A stretch of 64,000 bases of DNA from Streptomyces sp. A0642 (lineage in GTDB: Bacteria; Actinomycetota; Actinomycetes; Streptomycetales; Streptomycetaceae): assembly GCF_004795105.1 (NCBI RefSeq), contig NZ_SSBL01000010.1, positions 168,850-232,849 of the forward strand. Reading direction: 5' to 3'. A model generated the notes under the pieces. It did no database searches, had not been told where the DNA came from, and saw only the letters and a program-made list of their open reading frames with translations. A program made the translations under genes and the position numbers. Below are positions 48,369 to 57,900 of the stretch, in pieces. How positions within the stretch are numbered: position 1 is the first letter of the stretch; every line of letters starts with the position of its first letter.

Positions 48369-49843
48369 CTGGCTACCTCCGCAAGTTCACAGCACTCGGC
48401 CACCAGGTCCACGCCTTCGGTGCCCACTACCTTTGCCTCGACCATACGGCCGGGGACAAGTCCTTCGCGTGCCGTGAAGAGCACCTGGCCATCCGTTTCG
48501 GGCGCCTGGTGGGCGGCTCTGCCCACGGCGCGCGACTCGTCCTCGGTGGGCTCGACGGACTCGACCAGCACCTGGAGCGACTCGCCGATCCGCTCTTCGG
48601 CCCGCTGCGAGGTCAGCTCCTCGGCCAGCTGCGAGATGTGCGCCAGCCGCTCGGCGATCGTGTCGGCGTCCAGCTTGTTCTCGTAGCCGACCGCCTCGGT
48701 GCCGTCCTCGTCGGAGTAGCCGAAGACGCCGATGGCGTCGAGGCGCGCGCCGGTGAGGAACCGTTCCAGCTCCGCCAGGTCCGCCTCGGTCTCGCCGGGG
48801 AAGCCCACGATGAAGTTGGAGCGCGCACCGGCCTGCGGCGCCTTGCTCCGGATGGTGTGCAGGAGCTCCAGGAAGCTGTCGGTGTCACCGAAGCGCCGCA
48901 TCGCGCGCAGCACGCCGGGGGCCGAGTGCTGGAACGACAGGTCGAAGTAGGGCGCGACCTTCGGGGTCGAGGTCAGTACGTCGATGAGGCCGGGCCGCAT
49001 CTCGGCGGGCTGGAGGTAGCTGACCCGGATGCGTTCGATCCCCTCGACGTCCGCGAGCTCCGGAAGGAGTGTCTCCAGGAGGCGGATGTCGCCGAGGTCC
49101 TTGCCGTACGAGGTGTTGTTCTCGGAGACCAGCATGATTTCCTTCACACCCTGCTCGGCCAGCCAGCGCGTCTCGCCCAGGACGTCCGAGGGACGCCGCG
49201 AGATGAAGGAGCCGCGGAAGGACGGGATGGCGCAGAAGGAGCAGCGGCGGTCGCAGCCCGAGGCGAGCTTGACGGAGGCGACGGGGCTGGTGCCCAGCCG
49301 GCGGCGCAGGGGCGCGCGCGGACCGGAGACCGGCGCGATTCCGTCCGGCAGATCGGCGGGGGCCGGCACGGCCTCCTGGGCGTGGCCGGGCAGGGCCACG
49401 GCGGCGTCCTGGCGCTCGGCGGGGCTGATGGGCAGCAGCTTGCGGCGGTCGCGCGGGGTGTGGGAGGCGTGGATGCCACCGTTGAGGATGGTCTGGAGGC
49501 GGTCGGAGATGTCTGCGTAGTCGTCGAATCCGAGGACTCCGTCGGCCTCCGGCAGGGCCTCGGCGAGGTCCTTGCCGTAGCGCTCGGCCATGCAGCCGAC
49601 GGCGACGACGGCCTGGGTCCGGCCGTGGTCCTTCAGATCATTGGCTTCGAGCAGGGCATCGACGGAGTCCTTCTTGGCGGCCTCGACGAATCCACAGGTG
49701 TTGACCACGGCGACATCGGCATCGGAGGCATCCTCGACGAGCTCCCAGCCGTCCGCTGCCAAGCGGCCTGCGAGCTCCTCCGAGTCCACCTCGTTACGGG
49801 CGCAGCCAAGAGTGACAAGGGCGACGGTACGGCGTTCGGGCAT
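48365..49843 (-). CDS. rimO: Ribosomal protein S12 methylthiotransferase RimO
   Basis: RimO is a radical-SAM enzyme that methylthiolates Asp of ribosomal protein S12. The 492-residue protein has N-terminal cluster cysteines (LGCARNEVDSEE, NTCGFVEAAK, VGCMAERYG), the radical-SAM motif CDRRCSFCAIPSFRG and a C-terminal TRAM domain. LGCARN separates it from MiaB. ATG 49843 has no ribosome-binding site, and TAGTCT lies seven bases upstream, so it too may be leaderless. Confidence 0.95.
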   Translation of the reverse strand: MPERRTVALVTLGCARNEVDSEELAGRLAADGWELVEDASDADVAVVNTCGFVEAAKKDSVDALLEANDLKDHGRTQAVVAVGCMAERYGKDLAEALPEADGVLGFDDYADISDRLQTILNGGIHASHTPRDRRKLLPISPAERQDAAVALPGHAQEAVPAPADLPDGIAPVSGPRAPLRRRLGTSPVASVKLASGCDRRCSFCAIPSFRGSFISRRPSDVLGETRWLAEQGVKEIMLVSENNTSYGKDLGDIRLLETLLPELADVEGIERIRVSYLQPAEMRPGLIDVLTSTPKVAPYFDLSFQHSAPGVLRAMRRFGDTDSFLELLHTIRSKAPQAGARSNFIVGFPGETEADLAELERFLTGARLDAIGVFGYSDEDGTEAVGYENKLDADTIAERLAHISQLAEELTSQRAEERIGESLQVLVESVEPTEDESRAVGRAAHQAPETDGQVLFTAREGLVPGRMVEAKVVGTEGVDLVAECCELAEVAR

Positions 49844-49949
49844 GGGCTCAAGACTACTTTGTCCCGGCACTGGCCCCGCCGTGCAGGGTTCGCCGCTTAC
49901 CCAGAGTGACCGAGACGGGGAACGGTGAGCCTCCGGGAGCGGCAAAGAC

Positions 49950-49983
49950 GGAGAGCGCCCGGCACGGTGGCCGGGCGCTCTCC
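49950..49983 (-). terminator. Terminator of the RodZ-like gene, perfect 14-bp stem
   Basis: Bases 49950-49963 and 49970-49983 are perfect inverted copies around ACGGTG, about 60 bases after the RodZ-like gene stop on the reverse strand. Confidence 0.88.
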
Positions 49984-49990
49984 GCCCTGT

Positions 49991-50030
49991 GAACTGCTGA
50001 ACTGCTGAACTGCTGAACTGCTGAACTGCG
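49991..50030. repeat. Octamer tandem repeat GAACTGCT, five copies
   Basis: Four exact GAACTGCT units and a fifth ending in G occupy 49991-50030, directly between the RodZ-like gene stop and its terminator. It is non-coding and likely variable in copy number. Confidence 0.95.
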
Positions 50031-50041
50031 CGGTCCCGGGG

Positions 50042-50842
50042 TCAGCCGACCTCGGGGTCGCCCTTGGTGTAGGAGAGCCGCTCGACCTGTCCGGGCTGGA
50101 ACTGGTCCTCGACCTTCTTGCCGTTGACGAAGAGTTCGATCGACCCGGCGTTCCCGAGAACGAGGTCGACGCGCTCCTTGTCCTGGAACGTCTTCGTCTC
50201 GCCCTGCTGGAGGGTTCCGTCGAAGAGGGACCGGCCGTTGTGGTCCTTGGCGGAGATCCAGCTCTTGCCCTGGCTCGCGCTGAGCTTGACCGTCACCTTG
50301 TCCTGGGGCGCAGCCGCGATGGCGCTGTCCGAGGGGGCCGGCTTGGGATCGACGGGCTTGCTGGACGCGGGTTTGGGCGTGATCTTGTCGGATGTAGGGC
50401 CTTCGGCGACCTGGCCGGCGGTGGACGGCTCGTCACCGCCCTGGAAGAAGGTGAAGCCGACGAACCCGATGACGGCCACGATGGCCGCGACCATGGCCGC
50501 GGTCCAGTTGGGCCGCCGGGGTTCGGAACGGATCCGCTCGGCTTCGAACAGCGGTGCCGCCGCCGTGGGTGAGGGACGGCCGCCGTGCTCGGTGTCGTAC
50601 TGCGAGACCAGCGGCTCGGGATCGGTGCCTACGGCACGTGCGAGCGTTCGGATATGGCCGCGGGCGTACACGTCGCCGCCGCAGCGGGAGAAGTCGTCCT
50701 CCTCGATCGCGTGCACGATGGGGATGCGCACCCGGGTGGACGTGCTGACCTCTTCGACCGTGAGACCTGCGGCGATACGAGCCTGCTGAAGCACTCGACC
50801 GATCGAAGGCCGGTCGTCTTCGGGGGAGTTGCCGATGGACAC
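50042..50842 (-). CDS. RodZ-like helix-turn-helix membrane protein
   Basis: This 266-residue protein has an N-terminal helix-turn-helix of the RodZ type (VLQQARIAAGLTVEEVSTST, about 17-80). It has one membrane helix (AAMVAAIVAVIGFVGFTFF, about 115-133), a Pro/Ser linker and a C-terminal beta domain (DUF4115-like, about 185-260). RodZ links MreB to the cell wall in rods; the role in Streptomyces is unclear. The GTG start gives MSIGNSPEDD. It lies downstream of ftsK on the same strand. Confidence 0.85.
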   Translation of the reverse strand: MSIGNSPEDDRPSIGRVLQQARIAAGLTVEEVSTSTRVRIPIVHAIEEDDFSRCGGDVYARGHIRTLARAVGTDPEPLVSQYDTEHGGRPSPTAAAPLFEAERIRSEPRRPNWTAAMVAAIVAVIGFVGFTFFQGGDEPSTAGQVAEGPTSDKITPKPASSKPVDPKPAPSDSAIAAAPQDKVTVKLSASQGKSWISAKDHNGRSLFDGTLQQGETKTFQDKERVDLVLGNAGSIELFVNGKKVEDQFQPGQVERLSYTKGDPEVG

Positions 50843-51046
50843 GGGGGCGCCTTTCGAGCGTGAGCCACCTGCTGGGTGTTCAGTCTAGGGGGGGTACGAA
50901 AGGGTGGGGCAACCGGGAGGGAGGACTTTGTACGCCATCAGATTCGAACAGAGTCGGATCCACCGGACGGCCCCGGGGAGGAACATCCTGCTTTCCCTCC
51001 CTTCAACTTGACGTACGACCCGGCGAAACGGTTGCCCGCGAAATCC

Positions 51047-53818
51047 TCACGAACCGGTTTCCCCCCGGATCAGTGCCAGAACGCCGTCGAGTTCGTCCGG
51101 TTTCACCATGACGTCGCGGGCCTTGGAGCCCTCGCTGGGGCCGACGATGTTCCGCGACTCCATCAGGTCCATCAGCCGGCCGGCCTTCGCGAACCCCACG
51201 CGCAGCTTGCGCTGGAGCATCGAGGTGGACCCGAACTGGGTGGAGACGACCAGCTCAGCGGCCTGGCAGAGCAGATCGAGGTCGTCGCCGATGTCCTCGT
51301 CGATCTCCTTCTTCTGCTTCGTCCCGACCACCACGTCGTCGCGGAAGACGGGCGCCATCTGGTCCTTGCAGTGCTGGACGACCGCCGCGACCTCGTCCTC
51401 GGTGACGAACGCGCCCTGCATACGGGTCGGCTTGTTGGCCCCCATCGGCAGGAACAGCCCGTCACCCTTTCCGATGAGCTTTTCGGCTCCGGGCTGGTCG
51501 AGGATGACGCGGCTGTCGGCCAGCGACGAGGTCGCGAAGGCGAGCCGGGAGGGCACGTTCGCCTTGATCAGACCGGTGACGACGTCCACCGAGGGGCGCT
51601 GGGTGGCGAGCACCAGATGGATGCCGGCGGCGCGGGCCAGCTGGGTGATGCGGACGATCGAGTCCTCGACGTCCCGGGGGGCCACCATCATGAGGTCGGC
51701 GAGCTCGTCGACGATCACCAGCAGGTACGGGTACGGCGACAGCTCCCGCTCGCTGCCCTCCGGCGTCTTGAGCTTCCCGGTGCGCACGGCGTGGTTGAAG
51801 TCGTCGATGTGGCGGTATCCGAACGCGGCGAGGTCGTCGTAGCGCAGGTCCATCTCGCGCACCACCCACTGAAGGGCCTCGGCGGCCTTCTTGGGATTGG
51901 TGATGATCGGCGTGATCAGGTGCGGGATGCCCTCGTACGCGGTCAGCTCCACGCGCTTGGGGTCGACCAGCACCATCCGGACGTCCTCCGGGGTCGCCCT
52001 TATCATCACCGAGGTGATCAGGCAGTTGATGCACGAGGACTTTCCGGAGCCGGTCGCACCGGCCACCAGGACGTGCGGCATCTTCGCAAGGTTGGCCATC
52101 TCGTAGCCGCCCTCGACGTTCTTGCCGAGCGCGACCAGCATCGGGTGGTCGTCCTCCGCCGCGTCCGCGAGGCGCAGCACGTCGCCGAGGTTGACCATCT
52201 CCCGGTCGGAGTTGGGAATCTCGATGCCGACGGCGGACTTCCCGGGGATCGGGGAGATGATCCGGACGTCGGGGCTGGCGACGGCGTACGCGATGTTCTT
52301 GGCGAGCGCCGTGATCCGCTCCACCTTCACGGCCGGTCCGAGCTCCACCTCGTACCGCGTCACCGTGGGGCCGCGGGTGAAGCCGGTGACGGCCGCGTCG
52401 ACCTTGAACTCGGTGAAGACGTTGGTCAGGGACGCGACGATCGCGTCGTTGGCGGCGCTGCGGGTCTTGCCGGGGCCGCCGCGCTCCAGCAGGTCGAGCG
52501 AGGGCAGCGAGTAGGTGATGTCACCGGCGAGCTGCAGCTGCTCGGCGCGCGGCGGCAGGGGCTGCGACGGCGGCCGCTCGGGGACCGGCTTGGTGAGGTC
52601 GGGCACGCCCCCGGAAGGTGCCGGAGCACGCTCCCCCGGCCTCCGCGCCGGCTCCGCCTCCCTGGCGCCGGGCACCGGGGTGCCCGCGCGCTCGCGGTCG
52701 GCCGAGACGCCTTGGGTGAGATCGGCGACCACCGGCGAGGGCGGCATGCCGTTGAGCACGGCTCCGTCGAGCGCGGCGGCCGCCGCGGCCGCGACGTCGA
52801 CGGCGTCCATGGTGCGGTTCATCGCCGGCTGCACGGACGGCCTGCGCGGCCTGCGGCGACGGGAGAGCGCGTCGCTCTCCGCCGGCTCGGGGTTGTACTC
52901 CTCCGACGCCCCGGAGCCGCGGACGGAGGAGCGTCGGGAACGGGCGGGCAGCGATTCACGCCACTGCTCGTCGTATCGCTCGTCGTCGTCGTCGAACGCC
53001 TCCGGGTCGTGGACCGGCTCGATGATGCCGAGCCTGGAACCGAGCAGACGCAGCCGCTGCGGAATGGCGTTCACCGGGGTCGCCGTCACGACCAGCAGCC
53101 CGAAGACGGTCAGGAGCAGGAGCAGCGGTACGGCGAGCACCTCGCCCATCGTGAAGATCAGCGGCTTGGAGGCGGCCCAGCCGATGAGCCCGCCCGCGTC
53201 CTGCATGGCCTCGGTGCCGTCCTCGCGTCCCGGGGATCCGCACGCGATGTGGACCTGGCCGAGCACCCCGATGACCAGTGCGGAGAGCCCGATGACGATC
53301 CGGCCGTTGGCCTCGGGCTTCTCCGGATACAGGATCAGCCGTACGGCGACCGAGCCCAGCAGTATCGGTACGAGGAGGTCGAGCCGGCCGAAGGCTCCGG
53401 TGACGAGCATCTCGACGAGGTCGCCGACCGGCCCGCGCAGATTCGACCAGGTGCCGGCGGCGACGATCAGCGCGAGGCCGAGCAGCAGCAGCGCCACGCC
53501 GTCCTTGCGGTGAGCGGGGTCGAGGCCCTTGGCGCCGCGCCCTATGCCGCGGAACAGCGCGCCGACCGCGTGCGCCGCTCCGAGCCAGACGGCGCGCACC
53601 AGGCGGTACACCCCGCCGGTGGGCGACGGCGCCGCCTTGGGCGGTGCGGCCTTCCTGGCCACCGCCTTCTTGGCGGGCGCCTTCCTGGCGGGCGCGGTCT
53701 TCTTCGCGGCGGTCTTCTTGGCGGGCGCCGCTTTCTTCGCCGGTCCCGGGGCACGGCCGGCGCGCTTCGCGGTGCCCGCCGTGCCCTGGGAACCCTTGCC
53801 GGACGTACGTGAGGCCAT
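51047..53818 (-). CDS. ftsK: DNA translocase FtsK/SpoIIIE
   Basis: FtsK pumps chromosomal DNA through closing septa, here chiefly in sporulation. The 923-residue protein has a Lys/Ala-rich repetitive N-terminus (KKTAAKKTAPARKAPAKK), about four membrane segments (140-290), and a linker with VPGAREAEPARRPGERAP. The motor has Walker A GATGSGKSS and VDPKRVELTAYEGIPHL, and a C-terminal gamma winged helix ends in LIRGETGS. ATG 53818 begins MASRTSGKG. The family-typical length and order fit Streptomyces FtsK. Confidence 0.96.
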   Translation of the reverse strand: MASRTSGKGSQGTAGTAKRAGRAPGPAKKAAPAKKTAAKKTAPARKAPAKKAVARKAAPPKAAPSPTGGVYRLVRAVWLGAAHAVGALFRGIGRGAKGLDPAHRKDGVALLLLGLALIVAAGTWSNLRGPVGDLVEMLVTGAFGRLDLLVPILLGSVAVRLILYPEKPEANGRIVIGLSALVIGVLGQVHIACGSPGREDGTEAMQDAGGLIGWAASKPLIFTMGEVLAVPLLLLLTVFGLLVVTATPVNAIPQRLRLLGSRLGIIEPVHDPEAFDDDDERYDEQWRESLPARSRRSSVRGSGASEEYNPEPAESDALSRRRRPRRPSVQPAMNRTMDAVDVAAAAAAALDGAVLNGMPPSPVVADLTQGVSADRERAGTPVPGAREAEPARRPGERAPAPSGGVPDLTKPVPERPPSQPLPPRAEQLQLAGDITYSLPSLDLLERGGPGKTRSAANDAIVASLTNVFTEFKVDAAVTGFTRGPTVTRYEVELGPAVKVERITALAKNIAYAVASPDVRIISPIPGKSAVGIEIPNSDREMVNLGDVLRLADAAEDDHPMLVALGKNVEGGYEMANLAKMPHVLVAGATGSGKSSCINCLITSVMIRATPEDVRMVLVDPKRVELTAYEGIPHLITPIITNPKKAAEALQWVVREMDLRYDDLAAFGYRHIDDFNHAVRTGKLKTPEGSERELSPYPYLLVIVDELADLMMVAPRDVEDSIVRITQLARAAGIHLVLATQRPSVDVVTGLIKANVPSRLAFATSSLADSRVILDQPGAEKLIGKGDGLFLPMGANKPTRMQGAFVTEDEVAAVVQHCKDQMAPVFRDDVVVGTKQKKEIDEDIGDDLDLLCQAAELVVSTQFGSTSMLQRKLRVGFAKAGRLMDLMESRNIVGPSEGSKARDVMVKPDELDGVLALIRGETGS

Positions 53819-54058
53819 GGGGCTGAGGTTACCGGTGTCTGCGGCAGTGAACACGTGCACGGGCCGGTTCACCCGACCGTGTCGCCTTTCAGGGGCCGCG
53901 AACTGACGCGCCCTCACCGGCCCCCGGAGGCGGAACGCCGACCGGCCGGGGAATCCCCGGACCGGCCGCGGCCGCCGAACGACCGCGGTTCCCGCTCAGT
54001 TGACGCCCACCGGCCCGAAGGGGCCCGGCGGCGAGGAGCGGTGCGGCCGGCCGACGCG

Positions 54059-54736
54059 TTACGAGGAGAGGGCGGCGGGTCCGCCACCGGTGCCGGGTTC
54101 CAGCGCGTCGAGCGCCCGGCGCAGGCCGGTCAGCTTCCGTTCGAGGTGAGCGGCGGTGGCCACGGCTCCGGCGTCCGCCGACTCGTCGTCGAGCTGCTTG
54201 GAGAGGGCCTCGGCCTGCTCCTCGACCGCCGCGAGCCGGGCGGAGAGCTCGGCGAGCAGTCCGGCGGGCTCCTTCTCGTGGTTCGCGCCCACGTGCCCGC
54301 CGCCCTCCAGCTGGAGGCGCAGCAGCGCCGCCTGCTCACGCAACTGGCAGTTCTTCATGTACAGCTCGACGAAGACCGAGACCTTGGCGCGCAGCACCCA
54401 GGGGTCGAACGGCTTCGAGATGTAGTCCACCGCGCCGGCCGCATAGCCCCGGAAGGTGTGGTGCGGGCCGTGGTTGATCGCGGTGAGGAAGATGATCGGG
54501 ATGTCCCGGGTCCGCTCCCGTCGCTTGATGTGCGCGGCGGTCTCGAAACCGTCCATGCCCGGCATCTGGACGTCCAGCAGGATCACCGCGAAGTCGTCCG
54601 TGAGCAGCGCTTTGAGCGCTTCCTCCCCTGACGATGCCCGTACCAGTGTCTGATCGAGCGCAGAGAGGATGGCCTCCAGCGCCAGCAGATTCTCCGGCCG
54701 GTCATCGACCAAGAGGATCTTGGCCTTCTGCACCAT
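54059..54736 (-). CDS. osaB: Response regulator OsaB-like (receiver plus coiled coil)
   Basis: This 225-residue protein has an N-terminal receiver domain with acidic pair DD at 11-12, phosphoacceptor Asp55 in VILLDVQMPG and Lys in YISKPFDPW. It has no DNA-binding domain. The C-terminal 85 residues form a coiled coil (LAELSARLAAVEEQAEALSKQL). It lies immediately downstream of the hybrid kinase. In S. coelicolor the pair is osaA/osaB, needed for osmoadaptation. ATG 54736 begins MVQKAKILLVDD. Confidence 0.88.
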   Translation of the reverse strand: MVQKAKILLVDDRPENLLALEAILSALDQTLVRASSGEEALKALLTDDFAVILLDVQMPGMDGFETAAHIKRRERTRDIPIIFLTAINHGPHHTFRGYAAGAVDYISKPFDPWVLRAKVSVFVELYMKNCQLREQAALLRLQLEGGGHVGANHEKEPAGLLAELSARLAAVEEQAEALSKQLDDESADAGAVATAAHLERKLTGLRRALDALEPGTGGGPAALSS

Positions 54737-54981
54737 GGCCCGTCCTCCTCGCCCCGGAATCGCACCGGGCGCCGCCCCAGGGGACGGCTCCCTTACGCCG
54801 TCCGTCCTTGTGCCGGTCATGGTAGCCGCACCCCGGCCGCCACCACACCCTGTCACCGCGATGTCACTGTGCACACAGGGAAAACGCGGCGAGAGACCAG
54901 AAGGTTCCCCGGGATCCGCGATTCCACACTCCTTCCGACACGACCAGTCCCCACATCGCGACTGATTCGCTCAGTTAGTGA

Positions 54982-57900
54982 TCACTCTCCGCGCATCCAC
55001 TGCTCCATAACCGACAGAAGATGGTCGGAATCGACCGGCTTGGTCACGTAGTCGGATGCTCCCGACTCGATCGCCTTCTCGCGGTCGCCCTTCATCGCCT
55101 TCGCCGTCAGCGCGATGATCGGAAGACCGGCGAACTGCGGCATCCTGCGGATCGCCGACGTCGTCGCGTAGCCGTCCATCTCCGGCATCATGATGTCCAT
55201 CAGGACGAGGGTCACCTCGTCGTGCTGCTCCAGGACTTCGATCCCCTCGCGCCCGTTCTCCGCGTACAGCACCGACAGACCGTGCTGTTCCAGCACGCTC
55301 GTGAGCGCGAAGACGTTGCGGATGTCGTCGTCGACGATCAGCACCTTCTCGCCGCCGAACCGGAACGTCCTGCGGACCTCGGGCTCCTGCTGACCGCCGA
55401 GCGCCCACGGCTCCTGCGGCGCGGGCCGGTCCGCCGGCGAGGCCGGACGGGGCTGCGGTGCGGACTGCTGCCGCCCGCCGCCCAGCGCCTTGCGCCGACG
55501 CCTCAACAGCCCTGCCGCACCACTCTGGTCGGGCCCGTTCCCCGGCGCCCCGGAGGCCTCCCCGAACGTCTGGAAGCCCGGACCGGAACCCTGGCCCGCC
55601 TCGGGCAGCCGGCCGCTCTCCACCGCCGCGCCGTGCGCCTCGATGGGCCCGGGGCCGAGCTGCGGATAACCCTGCGGCGGGAGTTCGCTCGGGTGCAGCG
55701 GCAGGTACAGCGTGAACGTCGAACCGCGGCCCGGCTCGCTCGCCGCATGGATCTCGCCGCCCAGCAGCCGCGCGATCTCCCGGCTGATGGAGAGACCGAG
55801 GCCGGTGCCGCCGTACTTGCGGCTGGTCGTCCCGTCCGCCTGCTTGAACGCCTCGAAGATCACCAGCATCTTGCTGGACGCGATCCCGATTCCGGTGTCG
55901 GTCACCGAGAAGGCGATCAGATCGGCGTCGGCGTCCCGCAGGGAGCCGGCTTCCAGCAGCTGCTCGCGGATGGCGTCCGGAACCTCCGCACCAGCGTGCC
56001 GGATCACCAGCTCGACGGCGCCGCTGTCGGTGAACTTCACCGCGTTGGAGAGGAGGTTGCGCAACACCTGGAGCAGCCGCTGCTCGTCGGTGTGCAGCGT
56101 GGCCGGGAGTTCCGGCGACACCCGTACGGAGAAGTCCAGCCCCTTCTCCGCGGTGAGCGGCCGGAACGTCGCCTCCACGTAGTCGACCAGCTGCACCAGC
56201 GCGATCCGCGTCGGGCTGACGTCCATCTTGCCCGCCTCGACCTTCGACAGATCGAGGATGTCGTTGATCAGCTGGAGCAGATCGGAACCCGCCCCGTGGA
56301 TGGTCTCGGCGAACTCCACCTGCTTCGGCGACAGATTGCCCTCGGCGTTGTCCGCGAGGAGTTTGGCCAGAATGAGCAGCGAGTTGAGCGGTGTCCGCAG
56401 CTCGTGGGACATGTTCGCCAGGAACTCCGACTTGTACCGCATGGAGACGGCGAGCTGCTCGGCGCGCTCCTCCAGGACCTGGCGCGCCTCCTCGATCTCG
56501 GTGTTCTTGACCTCGATGTCGCGGTTCTGCTGGGCCAGCAGCTCGGCCTTCTCCTCCAGTTCGGCGTTGGACGCCTGGAGGGCCTTCTGCCGGTTCTCCA
56601 ACTCCTGCGAACGGTCGCGCAATTGCTCGGTGAGCTGCTGCGACTGCTCCAGCAGCTTCTCGGTCGTGGTGTTGACGCTGATCGTGTTGACGCTCGTGGC
56701 GATCATCTCGGCCAGCTGGTTGAGGAAGTCCCGCTGGATGTGGGTGAACGGCTGGAACGAGGCCAGCTCGATCACGCCCAGCACCTTCCCCTCGAAGAGC
56801 ACCGGCAGCACGATCACGTGCGCGGGCGGCGCTTCGCCGAGACCGGAGGAGATTTTCAGGTACCCCGGCGGCACGTTGTCCACCTGGATCGTCCGCTTCT
56901 CCTCGGCCGCCGTGCCGATGAGCGTCTCCCCGGGACGGAAGGACGTCGGCATGGAGCCCGCCGAATAGCCGTAACTGCCCCGCATGCGGAGCTCGTACGC
57001 ACCCTCCTTGCCGCCCTCCGCACCCAGCGCGTCGGTGTCCCCGGTCGCCGTCGCGAGGAAGAAGGCGCCGTGCTGCGCGGAGACGACCGGGGTCAGCTCG
57101 CTCATGATCAGCGAGGCCACGTCGTCCAGATCGCGCCGTCCCTGCATCAGACCGGAGATCCGGGCGAGGTTGCCCTTGAGCCAGTCCTGCTCCTTGTTGG
57201 TGGCGGTGGTGTCGCGCAGGTTGGCGATCATCGTGTTGATGTTGTCCTGCAGGGCCTGGATCTCGCCCGCGGCGTCCACATCGATCTTGAGATTGAGATC
57301 GCCCCGGGTCACCGCGGTGGCCACGGCCGCGATGGCGCGGACCTGACGGGTCAGGTTCCCGGCCATCTCGTTCACGGACTCGGTGAGGTCGCGCCAGGTG
57401 CCGTCCACGTCCCGGACCCGCGCCTGGCCGCCCAGCTGGCCTTCCGTGCCCACCTCGCGGGCCACCCGGGTGACCTGGTCGGCGAACGAGGACAGCTGGT
57501 CGACCATCGTGTTGATGGTGTTCTTCAGCTCCAGGATCTCGCCGCGGGCGTCGATGTCGATCTTCTTGGTGAGATCGCCCTTGGCGATGGCGGTGGTGAC
57601 CGTGGCGATCTGGCGCACCTGACCGGTCAGGTTGGACGCCATCGAGTTCACGGACTCGGTGAGGTCCTTCCACGTACCCGAGACCCCGGGGACGCGCGCC
57701 TGGCCGCCCAGCTCGCCCTCCGTGCCCACCTCGCGGGCCACGCGGGTCACCTCGTCGGCGAACGACGACAGGGTCGTCACCATCGTGTTGACGGTGTCGG
57801 CCAGTTCCGCGACCTCTCCGCGCGCCTCGACGGTGACCTTCTTCGTCAGGTCTCCGTTGGCCACCGCGGACGAGACCCGGGAGATGTTCCGCACCTGACT

